From Psococerastis gibbosa (Eukaryota; Arthropoda; Insecta; Psocodea; Psocidae): a stretch of DNA of 64,000 nucleotides. The stretch's first letter is position 1, and each line of letters opens with the position of its first letter. The stretch covers positions 20,485,464 to 20,549,463 of the forward strand of contig OZ020490.1 of the NCBI GenBank assembly GCA_963971405.1, read 5' to 3'. Below the pieces are notes generated by a model. That model was given only the letters and a program-made list of their open reading frames with translations, did no database searches and was not told where the DNA came from. Below are positions 54,576-63,867 of the stretch, piece by piece. Made by a program: the position numbers and the translations under genes.

Positions 54576-56604
54576 TCGCAGTCCAACAGTTAATAGCAAG
54601 GCAACGCCTATAGAAAATTGGACTGGAAAAAGACCAGATTTAAAAAATTTAAAAATTTTTGGTTCTGAAGCTTATGCCAAAATTCTACCTCGTGTTAAGA
54701 AGCTTGATGAAAGATCAAGAAAATTGATATTCGTTGGTTATAATCATAATGGTTATCGTTTGTTTGACCCAAACATTAAAAAGATTGTTATTTCTAGGGA
54801 TGTTATTTTTCCTGAAAATTCACTTAAAATTAAAAATAAGCTAAAACCTGAAGAAATGGTAAAACTTGATTTTAATGTTTCAGAATTTTTCAAGGATTCA
54901 GAGTCTGAATCAGACAAGCACCAAGTGAGCCCACGTAGAGTCAATGAATCTGTGGAGGAAATAATCAGTGAAAATGATGCTGACGGTGAGTCTGAATCAG
55001 AACCTGAAACTCCAAAGGAATACCCTTATAAATTAAGAAGTAGAATTAATCTACGGAAACCTGCTACACTTGATGATTGTGAAACTAATTTAACTGATCT
55101 ATTTGATGATAGCGTATATTTAACGTTTGAAGAAGCCGTAAAAGGCAATGAATGTAAAGAATGGGTAGATGCTGTAGAGAAGGAGAAAGAATCGTTGATT
55201 TCTAATAAAACTTGGATTTATATTCCAAAAGCAGAAGCTGAAAATAATAAGATTTTGACTTCTCGCTGGATTTTTCGCAAAAAAGATAATAATACTTTTA
55301 AAGCCAGACTCGTTGTAAGAGGTTTCGAACAAGTAAATGGCATAGATTTTACCGATATATTTAGTCCAGTGGTAGATTCAAATAGTTTACGATTGTTATT
55401 TGCTTTAGCAGCAAAGAAAAAAATGCTAATTGCTTCATTTGATATAAAATCTGCATTTTTAAATAGCGATCTTAATGAGAAAATTTTTATGCATATTCCG
55501 GAAGGATTTAAAAACGCTAAAAACAAAGACAAAGTATGTCTATTAAAAAAGTCATTGTACGGACTTAAACAATCTCCAGCATTGTGGAATTCTAAGTTGA
55601 ATGATTATTTATTATCGATTGGTTTACAGAGATTAAAATCAGATCCTTGTATTTATTGTAATACTGATAAAAGATTGATAATTTCAATTCATGTTGATGA
55701 TGGATTAATAATAAGTAAAAATGAATTGATGTTGAATGATTTTGTAAAAAAGCTAAGCAAACTTTGCGAAGTTACCTATAACAAAGACATAAAGAAATAT
55801 GTAGGTATTGAAATTTTGAGAACTAAAGCTGGTATAAAAATTAGCCAGGAGAAATATGTTGAAAACATGCTTAAAACTTATAATATGTTGGAAGCAAATT
55901 CTGTTAAAACTCCAATAGGTAATCAAAAGTCAGATAACAGTAAAAATATATCCTTTCCATACCGCGAAGCAGTCGGTAGTCTCTTATATTGTTCTACTAA
56001 AACACGACCAGATATAACTTTCAGTGTGAATTATGAAAGTCGTTGTATTGAACCTAAAACTGATAATGTTTCCGATGTAAAAAGAACTTTAAGATATTTA
56101 AAAGGTACAAAGAATTTAGGAATAACTTATAATGGTTCAAATTGTAATAAACTAATTGCATATTCAGATGCAAGTTACGCAGATGATGAAATATCTCGGA
56201 AAAGTACCACAGGTTTCGTGATTTACTATTGTGGCGGACCTGTAGCTTGGTGTTCAAAGAAACAAAATATTGTAACACTTTCCACTACTGAAGCTGAATA
56301 TATAGCAGCTGCAGAATGTCTAAAAATGTGTTTGTTTTTGAAATCTTTAATCCAGGAATTAACTGGTGAAAAATTGGAAATCTTACTATTTGTTGATAAT
56401 ACTAGTACAATTGAAGTAATGAAAACTGGTTGTGGAAAACGAACAAAGCACATAGATGTAAGATATAAATTTATTACTGATCTAGTAAAGAACAAGGTAG
56501 TAGAAGTAAAACATGTTCCAAGTAGTGAACAAGCAGCAGATATTTTTACAAAAGCTCTACCTAATTCTTCATTTGAAAAGTTTAGAAAAATGCTTGTTGA
56601 TTAA
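54511..56604 (+). CDS. Copia reverse transcriptase-RNase H (second part of frameshifted gag-pol)
   Basis: 697 codons in the next frame, overlapping the first part; the nominal start is not a real initiation site, since copy 1 reads through in one frame. Integrase C-terminal linker G-S-E-A-Y-A-K, an acidic spacer, then RT: W-I-F-R-K-K, K-A-R-L-V-V-R-G-F near 270, F-D-I-K-S-A-F-L-N near 310, S-L-Y-G-L-K-Q-S-P near 350, and the catalytic H-V-D-D near 394 (Tyr replaced by His). RNase H: Y-S-D-A-S-Y-A-D near 551 and L-S-T-T-E-A-E-Y near 590. It ends in a zone homologous to other copia C-termini (H-I-D-V-R-Y-K-F, A-D-I-F-T-K-A-L), so the C-terminus is complete. Confidence 0.93.
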   Translation: MIVMLIKIYGVKRLRQVVFFLNRSPTVNSKATPIENWTGKRPDLKNLKIFGSEAYAKILPRVKKLDERSRKLIFVGYNHNGYRLFDPNIKKIVISRDVIFPENSLKIKNKLKPEEMVKLDFNVSEFFKDSESESDKHQVSPRRVNESVEEIISENDADGESESEPETPKEYPYKLRSRINLRKPATLDDCETNLTDLFDDSVYLTFEEAVKGNECKEWVDAVEKEKESLISNKTWIYIPKAEAENNKILTSRWIFRKKDNNTFKARLVVRGFEQVNGIDFTDIFSPVVDSNSLRLLFALAAKKKMLIASFDIKSAFLNSDLNEKIFMHIPEGFKNAKNKDKVCLLKKSLYGLKQSPALWNSKLNDYLLSIGLQRLKSDPCIYCNTDKRLIISIHVDDGLIISKNELMLNDFVKKLSKLCEVTYNKDIKKYVGIEILRTKAGIKISQEKYVENMLKTYNMLEANSVKTPIGNQKSDNSKNISFPYREAVGSLLYCSTKTRPDITFSVNYESRCIEPKTDNVSDVKRTLRYLKGTKNLGITYNGSNCNKLIAYSDASYADDEISRKSTTGFVIYYCGGPVAWCSKKQNIVTLSTTEAEYIAAAECLKMCLFLKSLIQELTGEKLEILLFVDNTSTIEVMKTGCGKRTKHIDVRYKFITDLVKNKVVEVKHVPSSEQAADIFTKALPNSSFEKFRKMLVD

Positions 56605-56682
56605 ACTTTTTATTGTATTTCTATATAATGAAGGAATTTTATTTTATTTTACTAAAAGTTTGGAATTTAATTATTCATGCAA

Positions 56683-56697
56683 AAATTAAGGGGAGGA
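56683..56697 (+). other. Polypurine tract
   Basis: AAATTAAGGGGAGGA directly before the 3' LTR, the plus-strand primer of LTR elements. Confidence 0.85.
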
Positions 56698-56953
56698 TGT
56701 TGAAATAATTTTTTAAATTATAATTTTTGCTATTTCATAATAAAATAATAATAAAATTAAAAATAATAATAATGAAAATAAATATTAATTTAATAATATT
56801 TTTGTTTGTCTATGACATTGTCTGTGACACTGTTTAGAGTTTACAATGTTTTTTTACTTCCTTGCTACAAAGATGGCGAATACACAATATTAATTCAAAG
56901 TGTGATATTTTTTTATCTATAAATTTAAAACCGATCCAAGGCATAACCCAACA
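56698..56953 (+). repeat. 3' LTR of Copia copy 2
   Basis: Identical by eye to the 5' LTR over 256 bp; followed by target duplication GCCAG. Confidence 0.95.
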
Positions 56954-57411
56954 GCCAGTATTATAGCCGCCCTTATGGACAAGAAGCGCGGTCTCGTTTC
57001 TGTCAAGGGAACTACTGTAACTACGTTAGTTGTTCATTTTATTAATAATATTAAGAAGAAACACGTTAAATTAATTGTCAAAACAGTTTTTAAATTATTT
57101 TTGTATCGAAACTGCATCATTTTAAATATATAAAAATTCCAAAATTTTAAAAGTGGTTTAATGACTTGTTGTTTGCCGGATGCGCGGATGACCGTCGAGG
57201 CGTCGACCGAATTGACGAATTTTAGTTTCATTTAATTTATCTGATCTACCTCCCGACCACGATTAAATATTATTGAATACATAATACTAATCCTGTTCTC
57301 TAATCCGGGTTAAGAATCGAACATTTAATACGCTCCGCCCCCTTTGGTAACAAAATGCACCAAATCCAGTAATCCAAATTCGAATTCGTGTAACAAAATA
57401 CGCATTTATTA

Positions 57412-57581
57412 GGCGGTATTCCACATACGTCAATATTATTATTCGTCAATGAAAAATGACGTTTTAGCAGACATTAAAGACATACTAAAAATTCTGCTAC
57501 CACAGTACCACGTCAATTTACGTCATTGTTACGTCATTTTTCAATTTTTCATTGACGATTGACGTATGTGGAATACCCGCC
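57412..57581. mobile_element. Foldback MITE, copy M4
   Basis: Ends GGCGGTATTCCACATACGTC and GACGTATGTGGAATACCCGCC-like are inverted. The centre has TTAGCAGACATTAAAGACAT and ATTCTGCTACCA. Outer arms resemble M2; an extra inserted stretch disturbs the symmetry. Confidence 0.8.
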
Positions 57582-58007
57582 TTTAACAACCAGTTTGTAC
57601 TTTGTAGGGCTCTATATTAGAGGTAGGCGCTATATAGGCCTAGTACCTTAGTACTTTGTACACAAATAAGGCATAAGCAAAGGACTGTTTAATAATAAAG
57701 TTATTGATTGGTATCGTTGTGTATCAAGGTTTATGTAATTAAAAAATTGAGTCAGATTGGTGTTGCATTGACGACATAGAGTAGGCTAGCTGGTTCGGCG
57801 CAAATCAGATGGCACCGGACAATTTCTAACCATACTCAGTGACAGCGGAAATTTGTAGTATAGTTCATGAGTCTTCCGATAAATTTCTTCATATTAAAAC
57901 GCCTTACCCATTCATATTTTAGTGATGATATAGGTTTAGGAATAGCATATAACTGCAATATGAATGTGTGTTATTCTGATGACTGCTTGTAGCCTGCCTC
58001 ACAGAAC

Positions 58008-58169
58008 TATTGTATTTATACAAGAAATTAAAATAAAGAACACGCGCTGGTTTAGAATCCATCTTGTAAGTCATATAAAAAGCATAGACCATCGTACAGT
58101 AAACACCACCGTGGCACTAGTCACTCTAGCGCCACTAAGTAAACAAACAAGTTCTCATTCCTTCCAATA
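58008..58169 (-). repeat. 3' LTR of second Copia family
   Basis: 162 bp, identical by eye to 61629-61790. Short for a Copia LTR but within range. Confidence 0.94.
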
Positions 58170-58179
58170 CGCCCTCTTA
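58170..58179 (-). other. Polypurine tract
   Basis: On the minus strand AAGAGGGCG abuts the start of the 3' LTR. Confidence 0.6.
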
Positions 58180-58229
58180 ATGGGAACTTTCACTAACGCG
58201 CAAATTGGTTGCCAGAAAGACAAACTGTT

Positions 58230-61200
58230 CTAACTGTCGATAAAATACTTTGCACAAGATTTGTGCTTCTGGGCGCACAATGACTTGGTTAAAACGTCAG
58301 CCGGCATACTATCAGTAGGCATATACTCAAATTTGATAAGTCCAGTACTTACCAGCTCACGGGCCTTATGATACCGCATATCGATGTGTTTTGATCTCCG
58401 GTTCGTCACATCGTTATTCGCCACATGCTGCGCTGACTGACTGTCATTAAATAAGATTACCGGCTTACTCACCGAGTTTGGAGCTACCTCACCCAATACA
58501 CCTTCCAGGAATTGCACTTCCTTCGCTGCATCAGAGAGTCCCATGTACTCAGCCTCCATTGAAGAAAGCGCAACTGTTGGTTGTTTTCGACTCTCCCAAC
58601 TGATGGGTCCTCCTGCCAACATCATTACGAAACCGGTGTATGAGCGCCTATCGGATGTATCACCACCCCAGTCTGCGTCCACATATCCCACTAGAGGTTT
58701 CTCTGACTTCTGAAATTTTAAAGAAAAATCTTTAGTACCTTTTAAGTATCTCAGTACTCTTTTAGCAGCTGTAAAGTGCTCTGCCCCATGCCTAGCATTG
58801 AACTGGGCTAATTTGCTTACCGCAAATGCAATGTCCGGTCTTGTACAAATAGATATATAGGTAAGACAACCTATGAGTTCTTGATACGGCAAGTCGTACC
58901 TTTCTTTGCCGACCTCAGGGATAGTAAACTGTGTCCCCACTGCCAATGGAGTGGTCGCCGGATTACAGTTTTTCATGTTAAACCTTTCCAACACAGATTC
59001 AATATAATTTGATTGATCCAATAGAATTTGCTCCCCCTTCCGGCGGACACGCATTCCCAATAAATTAGTTACAGGACCTAGGTCTTTAATTGGAAATACC
59101 TTACCCAGACCGTCGATCAGTGTTTTTACTAAGGACTGCTGACTGGAAATTAAATACAAATCGTCAACATACAGCCCCAACAAACTAAATCCCTCCGTAT
59201 TGTTACGGTAAAATATGCAGGGCTCAGCCTTACAGGCCACAAACCCAAAGCTAACCAAAACTTTGGAAAGCGTGTTGTACCAGGCTCTGGACGACTGTTT
59301 AAGACCGTAAATGGCCTTTTGTAACTTGCAAACTTTACTTTCTTGTCCTTGAACTTTAAAACCCGGTGGCTGTCTCATATACACCGTTTCATCTAGGTTG
59401 CTATTCAGAAAGGCGGACGACACATCGAGATGATGGAGGTCTAACTGCCACTCTGCTGACAATGCTAACAGCGTACGTAAAGACGTAAAACGGGCAACTG
59501 GGGAAAAAGTGTCAAAAAAATCAACTCCTTGCGTTTGCGCAAAACCCATTGCAACCAAACGTGCCTTGTGCTTATCAAGTGTACCATCAGGGTTTGTCTT
59601 CAATTTATACACCCATTTACTCGACACAACACGGTGATCTTTGGGAGGATCGACCAGATCCCAAGCACCCAACTTCATAAGAGAACTGTATTCAGTTTGC
59701 ATGGCATTTGACCAATTTGGGTCCTTCATTGCTTGAGCAGTTGAGACTGGTTCAAGAGCTTGAGCATGATACAAGAAATAATCATTCAATTTCTCTGGTA
59801 ATTTCCTTTGCCTAGATAGTACAGTACCTTCATTAGATCGCGCATCATCTACCTCAGTAGTGTAAGACAAATCATCGTCATCTGGGAACGTCTGCTCTCC
59901 AACAGGGTCATCAGTGACTAAAGAATCTTCTTCATTATTGCCAGCAACCGGAGGCTGCCTCTGACTCTGAACAGTACCTCTTCCGGGCACCGTGACAGGT
60001 ATAGGCTGCACTGCAACAGGCACCTGAGTCCCAACTGGTTGAAGATTGAAAATCACGATTTCTGAGCTGTCAGCTCCCCCTTTTTCGGATGAGTTCTGAA
60101 AAATGTTTTCGAAGAAAACAACATCACGGGCAATGACAACATTTTTATTCTGTTTCGGGTCTACCAACCGGAAACCATTTTCTGCATACCCTACGAAAAT
60201 CATACGTTTGCTTTTGGGGTCCAATTTGCGTCTCTTGGCATCAGCGACATGCGCATAGCAAACGCAGCCGAACACTCGCAAATGATTAAGAATAGGCTTG
60301 CTTCCCGACCAAATCTCTTCTGGGGTTTGTCCCCTGGGCAAGACTTTAGTGGGTGTGCGATTTTTCAAATACACTGCGGTTGAAACTGCCTCAGCCCAGT
60401 AAACTGGCGGAAGCCCTGCCTTTGCCAACATAGCCCTTGCCTTGTCCAATAAGGTCCTATTTAACTTTTCACTGACTGCATTCTGGGTACTGTTGTAAGG
60501 AACAGTTAAATAACGCGCAATACCGTGCTTAGCAAGATATTCAGAGAACACTTTACTTGTGTACTCACCACCCCCATCTGATCGCAGTTGTTTAATCTGG
60601 AGGCCTGTCTGATTTTCTACTAAAGCTTTATACTTTATAAAATTAGACAGCACTTCGGCCTTCTCCTTCATAAAGTACACTGTCGTGTGACGCGAGTGCT
60701 CGTCAGTAAATGAAACGAAATACCGCGCACCTCCCAATGACGTGACCTGTGCAGGTCCCCATACATCTGAGTGCACGACACTTAGCTTACCACCACAACG
60801 GCGACTCAAATCAGGTTTCTGGTATGGCTTCTTAAACATTTTTCCTACAGCACATGCCTCACAAGGCTTGTATGAAGAATCCTGAAAATTAACATGATTA
60901 GTTCGTTTAAGAGTGATCAGGTCATTGTTATTTATGTGACCAAGTCGGCTGTGCCAAAGGCTAGCATCAGCCGCTATGTTAATATTTTTACCTGTAATTC
61001 TGGAGTCGGACTCCTGCAGCGAATTACCCAACAAGCGGTACAAACCATTTTTTAACTGTGCTGTTACATGCGGCTTACCTTCTATTTTGACGTCACGGGC
61101 TTTGTAGATAGAACACTTCTTGTCATCAAAAACAGTAATATACCCTTTCGTGGATAGTTTGCCGACTGACAGAAGATTGCAACTTATATCAGGAACCATG

Positions 61201-61664
61201 GACACCTCAGTTATGTCAACAGGCCCCTTGCCCTTAAAATTAACAGTTATCTCACCTTGACCTGTACATTGCAAGGTATTATTGTTAGCTACTGTAATGG
61301 AAGAAGGAGTATTGGAAGTCAGACGAAACTGTGGAAGAGACTGACAAAAATGTCCCGTAGCCCCACTGTCGACAATCCACTCGTCACTCGACGTCGCATA
61401 CTGCGATGCCCCAAGAGCCGCGAGGAACGTACTCTTCTTCCCTGTAGTTGACTCATCATTGACATTCGACAACTTCGTCGGACAGAATTTACGAATATGA
61501 CCCTCTAGCTTGCAACGATTGCATATCACGGGCTTCTTCTTCTTATCCTTATCGGCTTTGTTGCAATTCTTTGCAGTATGATGGCCTTTAGCAGAGTGGC
61601 GCAGTGGAAGCGTGCTGGGCCCATAACCTATTGTATTTATACAAGAAATTAAAATAAAGAACAC
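58230..61664 (-). CDS. Copia pol polyprotein with residual gag; frame reads from LTR through tRNA half
   Basis: 1144 codons. Residues 1-12 come from the LTR and 13-25 from the tRNA-half insert, so the first 25 are probably accidental. Then the second half of a first zinc knuckle (G-H-H-T-A-K-N-C), a complete knuckle at 48-61 (C-N-R-C...H...C), protease D-S-G-A-T at 99-103, pre-integrase region L-W-H-S-R-L-G-H with C-E-A-C, integrase core H-S-D-V-W-G-P and R-S-D-G-G-G-E-Y, RT with K-A-R-L-V-A-M-G-F, L-D-V-S-S-A-F-L-N, I-Y-G-L-K-Q-S and catalytic Y-V-D-D near 830, RNase H Y-V-D-A-D-W-G-G near 990 and S-S-M-E-A-E-Y. The C-terminus is typical (A-D-V-L-T-K-S-L). Catalytic residues look intact. Only distantly related to the other Copia family. 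Confidence 0.93.
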   Translation of the reverse strand: MFFILISCINTIGYGPSTLPLRHSAKGHHTAKNCNKADKDKKKKPVICNRCKLEGHIRKFCPTKLSNVNDESTTGKKSTFLAALGASQYATSSDEWIVDSGATGHFCQSLPQFRLTSNTPSSITVANNNTLQCTGQGEITVNFKGKGPVDITEVSMVPDISCNLLSVGKLSTKGYITVFDDKKCSIYKARDVKIEGKPHVTAQLKNGLYRLLGNSLQESDSRITGKNINIAADASLWHSRLGHINNNDLITLKRTNHVNFQDSSYKPCEACAVGKMFKKPYQKPDLSRRCGGKLSVVHSDVWGPAQVTSLGGARYFVSFTDEHSRHTTVYFMKEKAEVLSNFIKYKALVENQTGLQIKQLRSDGGGEYTSKVFSEYLAKHGIARYLTVPYNSTQNAVSEKLNRTLLDKARAMLAKAGLPPVYWAEAVSTAVYLKNRTPTKVLPRGQTPEEIWSGSKPILNHLRVFGCVCYAHVADAKRRKLDPKSKRMIFVGYAENGFRLVDPKQNKNVVIARDVVFFENIFQNSSEKGGADSSEIVIFNLQPVGTQVPVAVQPIPVTVPGRGTVQSQRQPPVAGNNEEDSLVTDDPVGEQTFPDDDDLSYTTEVDDARSNEGTVLSRQRKLPEKLNDYFLYHAQALEPVSTAQAMKDPNWSNAMQTEYSSLMKLGAWDLVDPPKDHRVVSSKWVYKLKTNPDGTLDKHKARLVAMGFAQTQGVDFFDTFSPVARFTSLRTLLALSAEWQLDLHHLDVSSAFLNSNLDETVYMRQPPGFKVQGQESKVCKLQKAIYGLKQSSRAWYNTLSKVLVSFGFVACKAEPCIFYRNNTEGFSLLGLYVDDLYLISSQQSLVKTLIDGLGKVFPIKDLGPVTNLLGMRVRRKGEQILLDQSNYIESVLERFNMKNCNPATTPLAVGTQFTIPEVGKERYDLPYQELIGCLTYISICTRPDIAFAVSKLAQFNARHGAEHFTAAKRVLRYLKGTKDFSLKFQKSEKPLVGYVDADWGGDTSDRRSYTGFVMMLAGGPISWESRKQPTVALSSMEAEYMGLSDAAKEVQFLEGVLGEVAPNSVSKPVILFNDSQSAQHVANNDVTNRRSKHIDMRYHKARELVSTGLIKFEYMPTDSMPADVLTKSLCAQKHKSCAKYFIDS
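61590..61628 (+). other. 39-bp copy of the 5' half of initiator tRNA-Met, in Copia primer-binding position
   Basis: Starts AGCAGAGTGGCGCAGTGG and ends CTGGGCCCATAACC, matching positions 1-39 of animal initiator tRNA-Met, and stops exactly at the LTR. The 3' half of the tRNA is absent, so it is not a tRNA gene. The last 14 bases serve as the primer-binding site; the other 25 have no place in a normal element. Confidence 0.92.
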
Positions 61665-61790
61665 GCGCTGGTTTAGAATCCATCTTGTAAGTCATATAAA
61701 AAGCATAGACCATCGTACAGTAAACACCACCGTGGCACTAGTCACTCTAGCGCCACTAAGTAAACAAACAAGTTCTCATTCCTTCCAATA
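61629..61790 (-). repeat. 5' LTR of second Copia family
   Basis: 162 bp, identical by eye to 58008-58169. On the minus strand a CTTTTTATATG motif lies mid-LTR as a possible TATA element. Confidence 0.94.
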
Positions 61791-61795
61791 AGAAC

Positions 61796-62936
61796 AACAT
61801 AATGCCTGCCTGCCTTTCAGTTGAATGGGAAGGGATATTGCGCTTGCTATCTGATGGAATACCAGGGGTAGACTACCTAATGTTCGGGTGATGGTGAGAG
61901 TATTTCAGAGTGGAAAGTTATAAAAATAAGAGGATTTAAATTAAGAATGTCTAGTTTTTTTAAAGGAATTTAATAACCCGACTAATTTTCAATTTCACAT
62001 ATTAAATGATAGCTACTATTTCTTACGGTACTTGAGCAAACGAAAGTAATAAAAATTTGTGGGTGGTAAAGTACGGTATAGGTAACATTTGAAGAGGGCA
62101 AGTATAATTTGCTAAGTCTCGTTTCTTCAACTCAACCAAGCAATGACAGGAGTTGACACTATTATTGTATCCTAGGCCCTACTGTCGGTTTTTAATTTAG
62201 GGTTTCCATCGAAGATGGAAAGGGAAGGTGGATGCGAAAGCGATAAAGCGATATAGACTATACTATCAAAGTTCCAATAAAATTGGGATGGGCCATATTC
62301 TATAAGAATTAGCAGACATCACAAGATGAGGTTATTACGCTAGGCCTAGGCAACTAGAGGAACCCTGGTAGACAGGCGAAGAAACCACCAGATCAGAGCT
62401 GGGTTGAACACTGCCGAAATAACTCAAGCTCGGGGGAAAACGCCTGTTATGAAATCGGCATGTTAAAAGGTGAGGCGAGACTTGTCTTATCCCCTGGAAA
62501 AAATTGAGGAGATTGTGGTAACAGGGAATAGGAGAAGCGGAAGACGGAAGATGACGCTGCCGAGAAAGATCCAGATTCCAGGCAGATGTAGACATTCACG
62601 CACGCAATTGTGATAATTATTGGTATGGCCCAACATTGCCCGAGGAAATCTTTTTTTCGGGGGGAAGGAGTCTCAGCCATACCAATCTGAATATTGGTAT
62701 GGGCCGGGCCATACCAAGCCCTATGGAACCGGCGTCCATGCACGCACCCTCACAAATATAGAGAGGGCCGTAGAAGCGCCAATGCCGTGCCACCTACCCC
62801 CGTACGGGATAAGGAGCGGATAATTAAATCATTACTAGTCAAGACGTCATATATAGGCCTAGAACATTTTCGTCGTCTACCAAATTACACTAAACAGATT
62901 TTATCCACCAGTGTTAGACTTACCATACACAAATGT
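61796..62936. other. Spacer, no gene recognised
   Basis: Short open frames only. A small palindrome TTGGTATGGGC/GCCCATACCAA-like sits near 62694-62720. Confidence 0.3.
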
Positions 62937-62944
62937 ACGAAAAT

Positions 62945-63255
62945 CAGGGGCGAAAAGGTGGGGGGGGGGGCACGGTCCAACTGGCCCCCCAGCTCCTTTT
63001 GGGGGGAGCTTAGCCCCCAGCCTCGAGCATTGTAAGACGTGGTTCATACTTCTTGGTCCCCTTTGCATTAATATGAATTAATATAAACATTTCTTTTTTA
63101 GCTTTGTAAAATCTACAGCTATACTATACAACTATTAAAATGCGTAAAACCCCACTATTTTGCTCTTATATTTTCAATTTTTCCTTAAATCCTGCCTGAT
63201 GACGAAGGTCTGCTTAGTTTTGCCCCTGCTATCATTCTAAAACTGTACGCCTCTG
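62945..63255. mobile_element. hAT-like MITE, 311 bp
   Basis: Ends CAGGGGCGAAAAGG and GTACGCCTCTG are imperfect inverted repeats, flanked by ACGAAAAT and ATGAAAAT (7 of 8). Interior shared with 32253-32692. G-run near 62962. Confidence 0.68.
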
Positions 63256-63584
63256 ATGAAAATATTGAATTTTTACATTGTCAGCGTTCAATATGGAACA
63301 TCACTTTGCAATTATGAGTTAAGGTGATGGAATAGCTGAATTTAAGTAAGAGTGTATTTAAATAAGCTAATGTATGGCAATATTTTCACTTAATACTAGA
63401 TTTTAAGAAAAGTTGGATAATTTGAATACTGGCGGGAAACAGACAGCGCCTCTCGTTTCTGCCAACGGTACTGAGGTCGGCCATATTGGATAAATCAACT
63501 TTTTAACATTGAGTGACACCCCCCTATCTCGAGTCTCTTCAGGGCAAGTCGCATTGTCGCAAACTCGTAACAGCAGGGCTGCCG

Positions 63585-63680
63585 TTGTGCGTATAATTAT
63601 ACGCTTTTGCGTATAATTTGAAGGCTTGCGTATCGTCGTGCGTATAATGTTAAATGCGTATAATTTGAGTATAATTTCTT
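63585..63680. repeat. Cluster of GCGTATAAT motifs
   Basis: The motif or near variants (GCGTATAATT, GCGTATCGT, GAGTATAATT) occur about six times in 95 bp, including one palindromic GCGTATAATTATACGC. Confidence 0.6.
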
Positions 63681-63867
63681 ATAGTTTGACCAAAGAAAAT
63701 GTGAGAAAGCAATCTTGAATATTCAATAACAAAAAATCCATTTTTTTAGCATTTGAAAGTTAGCGGGAGTTATTTGATGGGTATAAACCATAGAAATATA
63801 TAAACTGGAACGGCAGGAGCCATAATATCCCTAACGGGGCAATCGTTAACCATAAGTCAACTATCAG

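Larger units (their letters stand above)
52322..56953 (+). mobile_element. Complete Copia-type LTR retrotransposon (copy 2)
   Basis: 4632 bp with identical 256-bp LTRs, 5-bp target duplication GCCAG (52317-52321 and 56954-56958), primer-binding site, gag-pol and polypurine tract. Identical LTRs mean a very recent insertion. Same family as 1-3240, inverted and about 50 kb away. A single frameshift in an 8-T run (54563-54570) splits gag-pol. Confidence 0.97.
58008..61790 (-). mobile_element. Copia-type LTR retrotransposon, second family, gag-deleted with tRNA-half insert
   Basis: Minus-strand element of 3783 bp with identical 162-bp LTRs (58008-58169 and 61629-61790), ends TATTG and CAATA, and a perfect 5-bp target duplication AGAAC (58003-58007 and 61791-61795). 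Pol is open from end to end. Gag is missing except for one and a half zinc knuckles. In its place, after the 5' LTR, lies a 39-bp copy of the 5' half of initiator tRNA-Met. It presumably moved with proteins supplied by a complete relative. Confidence 0.95.

Noticed and set aside
9679-57581. Palindromes as transcription terminators or a CRISPR-like array
   Set aside because: They are far apart, have different arms, no spacers and no cas genes, in animal nuclear DNA; foldback transposons explain them.
61590-61628. A tRNA-Met gene
   Set aside because: Only positions 1-39 are present, with no 3' half, T arm or terminator, and the sequence sits precisely at a Copia primer site.
58008-61790. Endogenous retrovirus
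   Set aside because: The domain order protease-integrase-RT-RNase H is Copia-type and no envelope gene is present.
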